DNA from: Psococerastis gibbosa
Taxonomy: Eukaryota; Arthropoda; Insecta; Psocodea; Psocidae
Assembly: GCA_963971405.1 (NCBI GenBank)
Contig: OZ020489.1
Location: forward strand, 32,459,047-32,523,046
Direction of reading: 5' to 3'
DNA length: 64,000 nucleotides
Shown: positions 43,130-55,243 of the stretch, one piece after another
Layout of the letters: each line of letters opens with the position of its first letter
Numbering within the stretch: position 1 is the first letter of the stretch
Notes under the pieces: generated by a model
What the model was told of the DNA's origin: nothing
Database searches by the model: none
The model's input: only the letters and a program-made list of their open reading frames with translations
Translations under genes and position numbers: made by a program

Positions 43130-43350
43130 TAGGTCCCTTGTTTGTCCAATGCCAACGACCCTATGGACTTCGGACATGGCTTGTATTGTTTCCGTATGAA
43201 TTTGACAAACTGGTATACGGTCTCAATGTCAACCTACACCGGCTACAAGCGATAATGTACAAGCTGAGACATGCTTACCATTGACGCAATGAAACAGGTG
43301 AAAGCTTGACTTAACAAAGTACAGATACGAGTCATTTTCATTTCTTTTGA
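43130..43350 (+). repeat. rep-alpha copy, good reference
   Basis: Contains 'cggacatggcttgtattgtt', 'ctacaccggctacaagcgat' and 'ggtgaaagcttgacttaaca', and ends 'gatacgagtcat'. No insertion at the SINE-A site. Confidence 0.65.
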
Positions 43351-44265
43351 CTAAACACTCGTATTGCTTCACATTTATGATTAAAATGTAATAAACATTC
43401 TACTTTGAAGTCAATGGGTTACCTTGGCATCCATCTTACTAAGTGTTGGAAGCTGAGATTCGGAAAATATGAAAAGCCATAACAATAAATTTTGGATGCC
43501 ACTCGGTGGTGACCTATTTTGAGGGAACAGCTGTTAACTTTTCAATGGCTCTTGATAAGCTGGAGTGTGGTTATTACGAGGCCCTTGATGCTCGTTAGAA
43601 TCACATAAGAAATATAAGCTTCACTTTTTGCTGATAATTTATTTTCTTGAGAGTTTAAACTTTTTCTCCTGAATTTTTAGCGGGCAATTTGCACGAGCAA
43701 CACTTTCAAACTTAACTAACTCATCTTTAGGGAACAGAGGAGGGAAACCTTATAGGCGTTTTTTATTCAGGATATATAGGCTCTACAGCTAGCATTGAGG
43801 AACTGAAAAATTTTGATATAGTATGTGGAACCGTATTCGGTATCGATAACACAGTTATAGCACTTCATTTTTTTTTTAAACTGATACCAAAGGGAGGGGG
43901 GCCCATTGAAAGCAGTTTCATAACTGTTGCCAATCTCAAAATTAATGGGGCCACAATCCACATATCGTACTATGTATTAAAAGTTAGAAGAACAGTTCTC
44001 CCAAACGTGGAGTTCCTCCTGTCCATATAAATCCTTGATTTATTTATTGAAAAAATATTTAATTAATTCATTAATTTATTATGTAATGCTGTGTTTTATG
44101 TGTTTCTATTTCTATTTTTAATTTGAGTGATACTGTACGTTGATTCTCTTTCAGCTATGTAGCTGTTGTGGCTACTGCTATCTGTGTAATGTAAAAAAAA
44201 ATTTCCAATACACTTATTATTATTATTATTATTTAATAAGTCCGATATTTCCAGTGAAATTTGAC
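43351..44265. other. Unannotated stretch ending in (TTA)n
   Basis: The microsatellite at 44215-44233 preceded by 'gtaaaaaaaaatttccaata' could be a worn LINE tail. Nothing coding. Confidence 0.45.
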
Positions 44266-44273
44266 TTTAACCA

Positions 44274-44391
44274 AAATTAGAGGATATAGAAAAAAACTGG
44301 ATTCGGCGGGATTCGAACCCACGATCTACGCCACACCCTAGGCTTTTAACCACTTGACTACAAGCCCCGACAAGTGCAGTCCCTCTGATTT
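44274..44391 (-). mobile_element. Second tRNA-like cassette with inverted flanks, degenerate
   Basis: AAATTAGAGG (44274-44283) and CCTCTGATTT (44381-44390) are inverted with one change. Between them the minus strand has the tRNA-like text 'ggcgtagatcgtgggttcga', 'atcccgccgaatcca' and a T-run of seven. The anticodon arm and acceptor stem are damaged. Compare 8818-9004. Confidence 0.55.
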
Positions 44392-44563
44392 CTATATTTA
44401 TATGCTCTTATTGACAAGATTCGTATTGCTAGACAGGTTAGCACAGCTACACAACTATCTAACCGAACAGGTCTGCGAGCTTACTTTATTCCATAAAAAA
44501 TTTGACTTTTTCCAAAAAACGGATAGTGGGGGTCTGATTGTAACATAATAGATAGGGGTGGTG

Positions 44564-44866
44564 GTGAAGCAGTAGAATCCGGGTCGTGTTTGATCTGGAA
44601 ATGCGCCTCCTAGCGTTTCGTCAAATTTTACGGTTGAGATCTTCGGTGGAGCTACGTAGACTTCTAAGAATGCTCTGGGGCTCAGCTTACTTTCCATAAA
44701 ATAATATTTTAAATGGACTATAGATGTAAAGTTGTGTTTCGGAGGCTCAGAAGTCTACGAAACGTTTGCAAGTACGCATTCAGACTAATTCTATTAAATT
44801 AAATAATTAGAATTAATTAGAATGAGACCATCTACGATACATCAGCCCAGATGCTTCTGCTTCATC
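44564..44866. mobile_element. rep-epsilon, longest copy
   Basis: It begins GTGAAGCAGTAGAATCCGGG and ends 'cagatgcttctgcttcatc'. Two copies of the 'acgaaacgttt' type motif, one on each strand, lie inside, so it looks like two elements head to head or a longer form of one. Confidence 0.65.
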
Positions 44867-45700
44867 ATTTGTCTACTAACCTTCATATTGTACATATGTA
44901 GTTAAGTGTTGTATTCGTTACATTTTGTGTGTTTTATGAATTTTAATAGTTTTGGTTCACTATTGCAAATGTTGTACTGTACAGTAGGAATTTCTACTCA
45001 ATAATAATGAGTTTCCTTTTTTTCAAAATGTCCTTTTATCCAGCATTTACTCTGCATTTGTAAAAGCAATGAAATCCTTTTTTTATTCCGATTGAAAGCG
45101 GATTTGAAAAAAATAGTGGCCACGATGCTGCGGGGATATTTAAATTACGATAGAACGTGCATTTTTATTTCTCAGCAGTGTCCTTAATCCCGTCCGCCGG
45201 TTCCATATATGAATACGGAGTAGTGCGCGCTGAGAGGTAAATTAAAAACCGCTAACTTCGCGAGTAATTGAAGCAATTACTTTTCCACTATGTCTGCAGC
45301 TTAGTGACAATTTTACTGACCCTTTTTATTTAATGGTTTTTCCGGAAAAGCTATTTGCCATTGCTTAACATGCTTGCTTTCTATTATATAATTACAAGCG
45401 GTTACTTGATTATCGCCGTTTACCCTTTTCACGTTGCTGTACGGTAATTATGGGAATAAACTTACTATACAATTTCAAAAATATTACCTAGCCTACCTTT
45501 ATATTATTTTATACGTTTTTTTGGAAGGCAATTAGGGACATTTTAGATCGTTCTCTTGTATACTGTATAACACTGTGCCATTAATGCTTTAGGAAATCGG
45601 GTATTAATCTTAATTTATTGTGAAGTAGAAGTCTTTCTTGAGCACTGCTCCATTTCGGGTGTTGTGGTCAGTAACATGCCTAGCAGTCGCGTTTTCCCCT
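44867..45700. other. Unannotated stretch
   Basis: Nothing recognised. Confidence 0.45.
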
Positions 45701-45701
45701 T

Positions 45702-45806
45702 TTGATGATGGTGAGGTGAGATATTTCCTTTTAAGTTGAGACTCGAACCGCGACTGGCCGTTCCATAGTCTAGTTTTCTACCAACGGGATCATTTCTGGC
45801 CATTCT
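45702..45806 (-). mobile_element. SINE-B copy, diverged
   Basis: The minus strand has 'cccgttggtagaaaactaga' for box A and 'cggttcgagtctc' for box B, followed by 'aaaaggaaatat'. An extra ~8 bases separate the boxes compared with the 36.4-kb copy. Confidence 0.6.
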
Positions 45807-46455
45807 TGTAATGGCCAAAAAAAATTATGAAATATGGTCCGCGTCCTGCTCTTGTCCGTCCGTAGGCAAAGTTGTGATGAAATAAAAATAAGTTCTGTTA
45901 AAAGTTCATTAGTAACGGTTGGAAAACTTTCATGTCTTTTTTTGCCATATATGCGTTTGCTGCATTCGCAACAAAACTTTGAGCAATGCATAGGACTAAG
46001 TCATAGTAACATGTTTGTACCAAGCCGAGCATGTTCGTTTAGTTTATCGTAACTTGAAACCAACATTGTTTTTAATGTGAAGTTCACGTGATATTTGATG
46101 TAACTTTTACCATTAGAAGTTACTTGTTTTTCATACTGTGCAAGCGTTCATTTTTTTCTTGCAGGTAAGCTTTTCCAGAGACATCCAGTTCCGGTTATCC
46201 GTAAGCTGACATTTTGCAGGGATTTTTTTTTATTTGTCTAGACGGGAAATGAAAACATTCCTTTCTTTTCAATATTTCCTTGAATTGTCTGCCCTATGCA
46301 GAGGTAATTTTTATTTTTTACAGTTGTCAAGGTCTGATAATTGAAAATTATTAACTTATACTTTTCTATGTCTCTTTAAATATTTTGATGTTTATGTAAA
46401 TTCAATAGGTAGGCTATTTACATAATTTTTATTGTTGGTTAAGTAGTTAAACGTC
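45807..46455. other. Unannotated stretch
   Basis: Nothing recognised. Confidence 0.45.
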
Positions 46456-46459
46456 ATAA

Positions 46460-46575
46460 GAGTGTACAGCCCGTAGGAAATTAGCAGCCCGAAATTTAAT
46501 ACTTTTTGTTTTTTATTTAATTAACTGTGCAAGTTATTAAAGATTTGGCTCATTTAAGTTGTAGAAGACTACTTC
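46460..46575 (+). repeat. Dispersed repeat paired with 5255-5375
   Basis: See 5255-5375; here 'gcagcccgaaatttaatact' is followed by 'tttttgttttttatttaatt' and 'caagttattaaa', and a LINE remnant begins about 60 bp on. Confidence 0.6.
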
Positions 46576-46639
46576 ACGTTAACGTTAACATCAACATGAC
46601 TGTTTACGTTCCGTCTGTTCTAACTGTAAGACAATAACA

Positions 46640-47500
46640 AAAACGCAAAATTACAAGTACTTAGGGACTAAAATCGACCAATACTTACGCTGGAAAGACC
46701 ACATTTTACTAACAACGAAACTAATCAGAAAAACTATGTACAAATTTAGAAGACTCAGACGCATACTCAATAAAGACATGATAAGGCAAGTTTACTTTGG
46801 TATTGTACAATCACTTGTTAATTATAGCATACTAGCCTGGGGAGGGGCACATTTCACGCACATCGAGCCATTGGAAGCTGCAATAAGATGTGTTCTGAAG
46901 GTGGCAATGGGTAAACATTACCGTGAACAATTTAACATACACCAACGCTACACCTAGAACTAAACGTACCAACATTAACGACAACCTACAAACTACTGAG
47001 AAAAGCACCCCCGGATCAGCTGGTTATTCACAATTGTGGCACAAGACTTGGCAACGGCTGTAATTACCAGATTCCTAAGCACAATACGACCCTATTTCAA
47101 CACTTCCATACTTACTTGGCTGTCTCTATATTTAATAAGCTACCAGAAAACATGAAATCTACCCCTACTACAAAAATTTTCAAACAACGAATTAAAACAT
47201 ATCTTAATCCTTATAGAAACATACTATAAGAATGCATAGTACAAAATAATTCATAACTTTTTATTTTTTTAAAGAATGGTAAACTATTATTTAATACTCC
47301 TAATATTGCTTGCTATTCTGATCAGTTCTTCTTTTATTTAGTTTTTTTCTTTTTAATTATTATTATTTTTCCTTAAACGTTAGGTTTTTTTAGGTAAAGC
47401 TCGATGAGTTGAAGGGGGGCCCAGCACGGGAACCATTCCTTTCGGATCCCCCCTTCACAATTGTAAAACTACCTTATTATTAATTGTACACTTATGTATA
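46640..47500 (+). mobile_element. LINE ORF2 C-terminal half with 3' UTR, several breaks
   Basis: The frames read YLRWKDHILLTTKLI, KTMYKFRRLRRILNKDMIRQ, VYFGIVQSLVNYSILAWGGA and, later, IFNKLPENMKSTPTTKIFKQ to a stop near 47229. This is the thumb and C-terminal region of a CR1/Jockey-group ORF2, like 57.6-58.1 kb but clearly diverged from it. At least two frame changes separate the pieces. The 3' UTR contains a hairpin with 'gaaggggggccc' against 'ggatccccccttc'. Confidence 0.78.
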
Positions 47501-47597
47501 TAAATATACGATTTTCATTTCATCATACTTTGTAGTATAATAAGGTATTTTAATTTTCGAAATTTCGACATTATATATCTATATATATATATAATGT

Positions 47598-47810
47598 CAG
47601 GACCTGTATGTAGAGTAGTGGTAAAGACTCCGACTTTCACCCGAAAGGTTGTTGGTTCGAGTCCCACACGTGCTACATTTTCTGGCCATGCTTCGGAGGG
47701 CATGTAAAGCAGGCGGTCTCAGCCTTTCCTAGTTGAGTGTAAGAGAGGGCTTATAGCCCTAACTCCGCTAGGTTGGCTCAGTAATAGAACAAAAAAAAAT
47801 CAATTTATTT
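47598..47810 (+). mobile_element. SINE-A full-length copy with 8-bp target duplications
   Basis: TATAATGT lies at 47590-47597 and 47811-47818. Head with box B GGTTCGAGTCCCAC, body, 'agagggcttatagccct' hairpin and an A/T tail. It sits beside a (TA)n run, a plausible AT-rich target. Confidence 0.85.
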
Positions 47811-47818
47811 TATAATGT

Positions 47819-48734
47819 ATAAAAACCATAACCATTACCGAGAGTATCTGAATGGGATCTGATTACGCAGAAAGAAACAGGTTGTGGTGTAGCGAAGGAG
47901 AGATGAAAACTTTTGAGGACTTTTTTCCAATTATTGCCTTTCCGATAAAAGAAAGTGAAAAAAAACGAGCTGTGGATTTTTTTCCAAAAGGCTTGCGGCT
48001 GAAAAGTTGGTTACAGCCCCCTTTAGGTCCATCGCAGGCTTCATTTAATCCCACGTACCTTTTTGATTACTGCAGAAAAATGACGGAATTATGAGCGGTG
48101 TTTTCGGCAAAGTTTTGTCATCTACCCGCTATGTATAAAAAGGGTTTTTATTTGGGAGACCCCGTCCCTTTTTTTTGAAAATCTGATACGTAAGCGTTAT
48201 GCTGAAGAGAAATTAATTTTTTTTTCAGTTTTTTGCGCGGCTACTTGCCTTTACGCTTTTGTGTATTTTTTCGAAAGTGGAGGGTTGAACATTTTTAAGG
48301 TAATGTTATCGGCATCCTCCCACTTGCAAAATTTACTGGATGGGGTTCCTTTTCTATTTAATTACATAGCCCCCTATACACTTTTTTTGTCCAAATTTGT
48401 TTTATCCAATTAGGTTAGGTTTCGAATAATAACTTCCCAAAATTGCTTAAAGACCATCCCATGCGGGAAATAGGGCGTTTTACAGTGTCAGTGAGACCCT
48501 ACAATGACATAATATGTATGTAATTACCTGAAACTGTTTATAAAACGAACTTTATATTGTACTTTCGTATTCCTATTGATTGTATAATCCAAGAAGAAAT
48601 AATATTTTTATATTTGGGAACCCGTTTCAATCAATTTTTCTATCTCTTCCTTTCTCTAAATTTGGTATAGTGTTATGCAATGGCCCTGATTACACACTCC
48701 AATATTTATTCGATCGAAAAAATATTTGTATTCT
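47819..48734. other. Unannotated stretch
   Basis: The frame at 47852-48094 shows no motif. Nothing assigned. Confidence 0.45.
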
Positions 48735-48737
48735 TTA

Positions 48738-48827
48738 GGCGGCTATTCCACTTATCAATTTTTCTTATGTCATTTCATCAATTATTGATGCACAAATGAT
48801 GGAATATTGACAAGTGGAATAGCCGCC
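48738..48827. mobile_element. 90-bp GGCG-hairpin MITE, smallest member
   Basis: GGCGGCTATTCCACTTATCA and TGACAAGTGGAATAGCCGCC are the ends, with TTA at 48735-48737 and 48828-48830. The arms match the 26.0-kb element, but the whole centre is gone and the shared core is absent. Confidence 0.88.
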
Positions 48828-48830
48828 TTA

Positions 48831-49161
48831 TGTTGAAGTATACAATTGGAGTCTGAGTTCAGGTATTACACTTTCCAATTGTTCGTGCCCCCCTAATGCA
48901 CACCCAATAAAGAAACATTCGAATGTGTAATACCTAAATTTAGATAAAATTCTTATACTTCAGTATAAACATTGTAAGGCAAGCATCTTCCCTCGTCTCA
49001 CCTGCGAAGATTGCCTGACCCCACCTCTTTCCGACTAGCCCAAACCATCTGATCTGCTTAAACACTTTCAGTGAATCTGGACTTACTGCTAAGAAAAACA
49101 TCATTTACATTCTTATATTATAGTGTCTATAAAGTTCGGCGATGATTCTCGGGATTCTTCA
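48831..49161. other. Unannotated stretch
   Basis: Nothing recognised. Confidence 0.4.
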
Positions 49162-49172
49162 CTGGCGATCAC

Positions 49173-49469
49173 TTACTTACTTTACTTTATCCAATGCCAG
49201 CTCTTGGCATCTCTGCCATACGCCGACGAGCCTCCCAGTAAAGACGCAAGGGGTTTCTGTCTTGGTTGTTGGAGAGGGCTGCGCAATCCTGGATCCGTCC
49301 ATCCTCACAGAGTTGCAAAGGGGACAGGTGTCCGAGTCTACAACCCCGATCCGGTGAAGGTGCGCTTGCAGGTAGTCGTGCCCAGTACAGAGTCTAAATT
49401 TTGCTACCGCATCAGCCCTCGGTAGATCACGCGGTATGGGCTAGTTTACGAGTGGTTCTCACTGTTTCC
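49173..49469 (-). mobile_element. 5'-truncated LINE with 11-bp target duplications
   Basis: CTGGCGATCAC flanks exactly (49162-49172, 49470-49480). The minus strand reads GHDYLQAHLHRIGVVDSDTC, PLCNS and, after a frame change, ALSNNQDRNPLRLYWEARRR ending AGIG and a stop. The 'GHDYL..HL.RI......CPLC' pattern is the region just after RNase H in LINEs that carry that domain. The tail is a short (AAGT)n. Confidence 0.88.
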
Positions 49470-49480
49470 CTGGCGATCAC

Positions 49481-51115
49481 ACTCTGCGGGAGAGGGGATA
49501 TGCCTGCGCATCCATGGGAGTAGAGATGCAACGTGGCGGGGCAGGCCGAAGTTGCAATATACGGTTATATAGGAGAACTCAAAGGGTTAAATAAAAAGGG
49601 GTCTCCACCATCCCCCCCCCCCAGCCGTTTTTGTTATTACTCACATTAGGCTGGTACAGTCCACATAGGATGATTGCCTTTCAGCACTTCAACTTCTCTC
49701 ACACAATATAATGGTTATCAACCAGTAAAAACAACAACAAAACCTTCCTTTGTGCTGGCTTTTCTTCAAGTGACGATCAGCCGTTAGCGAGACCGGTCTA
49801 CAACTTTCGGCAGGAAACCAGTAAGAAACTAAAATTACAGGCTTACCCGGAAAAGTCATCACTTAACTTGGTTTCTACAGATTTGGATCATGCGATGACC
49901 AAATGAAGGAGGAAAACGGTAACCAAGTGACGCATGAGAGCGTCACAACATTCCATCTAAAAATTCGACTACAACCCCGAAATCTGTTTGCAGTAATTCC
50001 TAGCTTATACTGTATACTTACCCACGGCTATTGCTGAATTCATTCACAGGTTGTCTTGTCTGCTGTTGACCCTAATCCATGTTATCGCCCTCGAAATTAT
50101 CGCCCTCGAAATTATTACCCACACATCGCTCATCCATTCCCTAAAAATTATTCTGCGGCAATGTATCCCTCTCCAATCCAATGCTATAATTTGCAAATGA
50201 TTCATTCAATTTTTTAAATACATGTGTACATGGTTTTGATTCGCTCGCGCTAAGAGGCGTTATATTAAGAGACAATCGGAAGGTAAATATGAAGTATCTC
50301 ATAAAATATGAACAGTAGAGCAATCCATCAAAAATATCAGGGCAAACAGAATAAATTTGTCTTATCATTTTGATATATGATTGTTTATGTTCTCTTCTCT
50401 TTATTGCATACTGACCATAACCACAATTAATGAATTTGATTTGTACAGAAAATGATTGGTGTGGTAGTCTCGAGGAAGGAGTTCAGACTTTGCGGTCAGT
50501 TGTCCTGTCTTTTATCGAAATAATTTTTTTAAAAAGATTATTCGCATAAAAACAATTCAATAAATGCATCCGAATAATTTTTAATTGCTTTACCGCAAGT
50601 ATTTCTTGTTTTAATTTCGGGGTGGTAAAGTGAAGTAAAATGGGAGCCCAACCCCTGTTTTTGAATTGATGAGCTAGGGCCGAAACAGTCTCAAAAATGG
50701 ATGCTGTGCCTCCTACCGAACACATGAAGTAGAAAACCTGATGGGTCTGCCCCGAAAAAAGCATGTCGATCCTTATGAAATTGGGAGACAGAGTAGGCCT
50801 ACTCCAAATGAAATATTTAAACTATTCGTTTTAGCTTTACGTGGAGTGATGGGCGCTGTTTAAAGGGAGGGGGGGGGGGGGGTTGAAACCCGCATGGTAG
50901 TACCCCGCCAGTTTTATAGTGAGTTTATCTATTATCTAGCAGTTTATTCTATCGGATTTTCTTTCCTTTGTGTATTTTCATAGTTAAATGTTATTTTGAA
51001 AGAAAATGTTTAAGTTATTATTGTTAAATAAACTACGCTCTTGATACCTTGATACTTTGGGTATCAAACAGAACAGCAACTTTTGCTGCCAGTAATATTG
51101 TAGAACTGACTTTTT
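49481..51115. other. Unannotated stretch with a rep-beta scrap
   Basis: 'attcgcataaaaacaattca' followed by 'ataaatgcatccgaataa' (about 50531-50575) matches the 5' part of rep-beta. A short tandem 'tcgccctcgaaattat' twice at 50084-50116 and a G-run at 50870-50882 are also present. No gene. Confidence 0.5.
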
Positions 51116-51121
51116 TTTATT

Positions 51122-51385
51122 AAAACTCAACGTCTATGATGGCTTGGACACGTCGTAAGAATGTCAGAAGACCATATGGCAAAGAAAATGTACAAAGCAT
51201 TCATGAAGGGAAGAAGATCACTGGGACGTCCACGAAACCGCTGGAAGGACGTATTAGAGACTGACCTCCGTGAGTTGGGAGTCCGTAGATGGTAGAACAA
51301 AACCGAAATGTCTGGAGGCGTGTTGTTGAGCATGCCAAAGTCCATCAATGGCTGTAGAGCCAGAAGAAGAAGAAGATAGAAATGT
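51122..51385 (+). mobile_element. LINE ORF2 C-terminal fragment with (GAA)n tail
   Basis: The frame reads WLGHVVRMSEDHMAKKMYKA, FMKGRRSLGRPRNRWKDVLE and TDLRELGVRRW before a stop; after a frame change the usual ending continues to 'agaagaagaagaa'. It belongs with the RTE-like remnants but has its own tail type. Confidence 0.8.
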
Positions 51386-51686
51386 CTGTATCTCATATAT
51401 TGCGACTCATTTGTACATGGGAATAGGCGTTCTTCCATTAATTAAACGCGAAGTCAGAGGGAATCACCGAATCCCAAAGGTTGGTCTGGAAGGAATCCAA
51501 TTAGAAAATTCGCAGTTGACTGAATAATTTTTAAGCCTTTTGCTCATCGTGTTTGTTTTAATTGCGTAATTTCAACCCTTTCATCTGACGCTCTCCCGCT
51601 AATAATTTATTTGTTGTTGCTTTAGATATCGGTACTGTGCGTAAAGATGTTATCTCTCTTGCAAGTTCCTGCCAGTAGGCCTATTT

Positions 51687-52500
51687 GCTTTCCAATTTAT
51701 ACGTAGTATATGGAAAGCTTTGTGATGGTCGAATTTTTAGATTCCGAGATTTCATCGGATTTACGCGTTTTGAGGTCCCAAAAAAGATGTTTTTACGAAA
51801 TGTCTGTCTGTCTGTCTGTCTGTCTGTCACCCTGTCTGTTCATCGATTTGCAGGCAAAATATTCGGTCGATTTTGATGAAATCTGGCATGTAGGTTCACA
51901 AAAATCATATCTTTTTTTGCTTTCCAATTTATACAGTATATATGTATATATATAGTATAAGGAAAGCTTTGTGATGGTCAACATTTTTGTTTCCGAGATT
52001 TCAACGGATTTACACGTTTTGAGGTCCCAGGAACCCAAGAAAGTGGTTTTTACGAAATGTCTGTCTGTCGGCCGATTTCCGGGCAAACTACACGGTCCAT
52101 TTTGATGACATTTTGCATTTTAGTTCACAAAAATCATACCTCTGGACCATTTTTTCAATTTTGGGAGGTTTTATTCTCAAAAAAGTCTAAAAAAATTATT
52201 TCTCAAAAATGGCTCCAACAATTTCTTTTAAATCCACATATATTGTAGTCGTTATTAATTTTAACAAAATACGTTGGGTCGCTTGCCCCTTGATAGTTTT
52301 CTTCTGGGGGTAAAAAAATAAAAATAAGTAAATTTTAATGAAAAATGACTAAAAAATCATTTTTCTGCCGAACCCTTCTATCGATGATTTCTACCTTTAG
52401 GCATGTTTTAGGTGTTAAATTGAGTAACAAAACCTGACAGGTTGCTTTCTCAAAAAAGTATTTCAAAAAGTATTTGCTTTTGTGCAAAAAATGAAAGAAA
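51687..52500 (+). repeat. rep-delta, tandemly duplicated 232-bp 5' part
   Basis: 'gctttccaatttatac' starts at 51687 and 51919, and 'ggaaagctttgtgatggtc', 'ccgagatttca' and 'ttacgaaatgtctgtctg' repeat after each. The first unit has an expanded (TCTG)n (51801-51833). The single-copy 3' part (52380-52490) matches 38.25-38.35 kb. Confidence 0.7.
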
Positions 52501-53010
52501 GTTCACGCCCAAATGCATTGCGTGCCCCTCCATTATTACTGTGTGGTAATGAATTGGTCTGCCGGATCTAGAATATGCAATGCCATCGATTAATTCAGTG
52601 GTGCTTTGGGATAGGGAATATCCTAATGCCAGAGGGGGGTCCAGGGGGTCCGGATCCCCCCCCCCCCCTTCGCCAAATAGTTGCAGCGTACACTAGATAG
52701 ATGGAATTTAAGGATTTTTAAATATGTTGAGGTTACCTCACCTCCGGTGACGTCAGATGGACCCCCCCCCCTCGAGGTATCCGAAATTTAACCATTTGAA
52801 AATTATTTACTATGAAATTACTCTTTTTCTCTATCTACTAATTGATAAATTGGAAAGCATGTTCGAATAAACTCGGACTGGTTCTTTTGTATTGGGGTTG
52901 GCCCGTCGATGAATTAAATAACTAGAGCATGAGATAAGCTCTGAAAAACCAGCTCAAACCCCTACGCATATTCTGCTGATAGGGCACCCGGCGCAGAGCA
53001 GCAATTCATT
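52501..53010. other. Unannotated stretch with C- and G-runs
   Basis: Mirror-like G and C runs at 52630-52670 and 52760-52772 resemble the interior of the 24.5-kb hAT-like element, but no ends were found. Confidence 0.4.
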
Positions 53011-53016
53011 GTACTA

Positions 53017-53017
<1 letters not shown>

Positions 53018-53049
<32 letters not shown>

Positions 53050-53252
53050 GGAGCCCCAACCTCGCTCCGGAAAAGGTGAAGGCCGACCTTGTATCGAAAC
53101 CAGTCCGGTTTCGGGTACCGGTGCCATTTCCCGAAAAAATCAGAAGGGAAGGAGAGAGAGTCTGCCCGAAGGCATTATTGTATGGTATATATAACACTGA
53201 CATTAAATTAACGTTGGTTGAATTGGTAACCTCCTCGTTATATCCTCTAATT
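53018..53252 (+). repeat. rep-gamma copy with 5' T-run
   Basis: A T-run (about 53019-53045) is followed by a 'gggtaccggtgcc' motif and then 'cactgacattaaattaacgt', 'ggtaacctcctcgttatatc', as at 8.7-8.8 kb. It ends with CCTCTAATTTCGG, the arm motif of the tRNA-like cassette, but carries no tRNA. Confidence 0.55.
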
Positions 53253-54335
53253 TCGGCAGAGCAGTGACAGAGCTTGTGGCCCTCGCATGTTTTTTATTGC
53301 AATGGATATTAAGTTATAAATGTTAGACAGTGTTTTAGATTTATAAAACTATGGTAAGTATTTTTGACTTTTTTATGTATTAGGTTATTATTTACAATGC
53401 ATACTTAAGAGATTTTTAAACTATAGGTTTTAAGAGTCCACTAAACAGTGATAGTTCCAATTAGCGATCATTAATTATAAGACAATGCAAAGTGGTGTGA
53501 GGGGGCAACTTTTTTGTTGCTTCAACTTCAACCCTTATATCTCGGAACCTGGAAGTCAAAAGAAGAAAGAAAAAAGAACCGCAACCGCATGGAATTGAAG
53601 GTGGAAACCAATCGTTAGATTGTGACTGAGGAGGAAGATTTGTGGAAACGCTGAGAGGACGTCACACGGAATGTGTCAGCAGTAATTTGAATTCACAGGC
53701 TGTGTTTGAAAGGGAAAATGCCGCTCACAAGGCAGGCGTATGTTCACTGTAGTGTTAATTAATAATTCCGGCTGCGAGTAAGGGAAAACGTGGGCCCGCC
53801 CGCATTGTCTCTCCTCTGATGGATGAGCTTTTATAGCAGCAAGCTCGGGCAACTTTTCTATTGTTACTCCTTCCAGCTACTTAACTTGGCCTTGCGAATT
53901 ACCCCTAGTTACCCGATAATGCTACAGGCTTGCTGATAGGAGACTTGCCATTAGTAGCTAATTGACAATGTAAGAAATGGCATACGTCAACTTATAATAA
54001 AAGAACCAGTTGCAGTGAACCCGTACATGCTTTCCTATTTATCAGTTAGTATAATAGGTACCGAGATAGATTAGGCCTATATGAGTAGTTTTTTTTATCT
54101 TACTCGCTTTTAATACCGCATTATTGACACTATTTGTACGTATAAGTGATTTGTTAACTTGGTACGGCTTCTAGTCCTTCTTTGCTCATAGCTGGATGTA
54201 AACTTCAATGAAATAATAGTATGTGAAAGAACCCCATAACTCTTGCCTCCTCATTGCGGATAATTAATGAAAATTTCCCCTCTTAACTTGATATTAGGCT
54301 TAGTTGTTTTGGTTGAATATGTTATGATAAATAAA
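53253..54335. other. Unannotated stretch
   Basis: Nothing recognised. Confidence 0.45.
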
Positions 54336-54339
54336 CTTT

Positions 54340-54865
54340 GACGGATTCAACCTTCACTTAGCCGGGTTAAATGCGTATATATTTTTTTTTAATACTTTAT
54401 TTTCCCTCGGAAATTCGGCCATTTCTCTTTCATTAGAGGATCTCTAATGTTATTGTTGCAAGAGGTGAATAGTTATTTTTGGTGAGTATTTATTGATATT
54501 TAGCAGATTCAACCCCAACTGTGCCTGGTTTTTTTTTAAATACTTAATTTTCCCTCGGAAGTTCGGTCACATCTCTTGCGCTAGAGGATCTCTATTGTTA
54601 TTGTTGCAAGAGGTGATTATAATAGTAGGCTTCTGCCAAACCTTCAACACCACCTATTATAAACCCTGACATAACGGCGCAAATATCCGCAAAGATCCCG
54701 CGCCATTAAAAAGAAATAGTATTAATTTAAATAATAATAATTAATTTAACTGATTCAGCCACTGCCGCGTCTGGTTAAAGTTTATATCTCTCTTTTCCCT
54801 CGGAAATTTAGTCACATCTCTTCCGCTGAAGAATCTTCAATGTTATTGTTGCAAAAGGTGATTGC
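54340..54865 (+). repeat. Irregular triplication of a ~110-140 bp module
   Basis: Each module has 'gattcaacc'- or 'gattcagcc'-like text, then TTTCCCTCGGAAATTYGG, 'acatctctt', 'gaggatctct' or a close form, and 'atgttattgttgcaagaggt'. TTTCCCTCGG starts at 54401, 54549 and 54794, so spacing is 148 and 245 bp. Conservation inside modules is higher than between them. Confidence 0.75.
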
Positions 54866-55154
54866 ACATGTTGTGCTGGCAAGTTGACTTGTTAGTTGTT
54901 TGAAACTAGCTGAAACAGCGGCTCTGCCAAGTTGTGGAAGGTTCTGAGGTGGCTGTGTGTTGGGAAGGGGGGGGGGGGGTTATGTCAAAACATAATGGAT
55001 TGTTCAATCCACGACCGCATCCATTCCAGTCCCCAACCATTAGGGTAGCTTGTAGTCAATCATACCTCGCTGCACAATAGTGCTTCTGTTTATACGGCAA
55101 TAACTAGTTGTGTGTCTGGTTCTTCGAAAAGTCACTATTAAGCAATATGCATGT

Positions 55155-55243
55155 AGGCTCTAGACTCGTACCTGTACTTGGTTAAGTCATGCTTTCGCAA
55201 TGAATGGTAAAGCTTGGCTCAACTTGTCCATTATCGCTTGTAC
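55155..55243 (-). repeat. rep-alpha fragment at the LINE 5' border
   Basis: The minus strand reads 'caagcgataatggacaagtt' and 'gcgaaagcatgacttaacca', rep-alpha without a SINE. The match stops near 55243, where LINE sequence begins; the LINE open frame runs back into it, so its first ~15 codons are not LINE. Confidence 0.65.
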
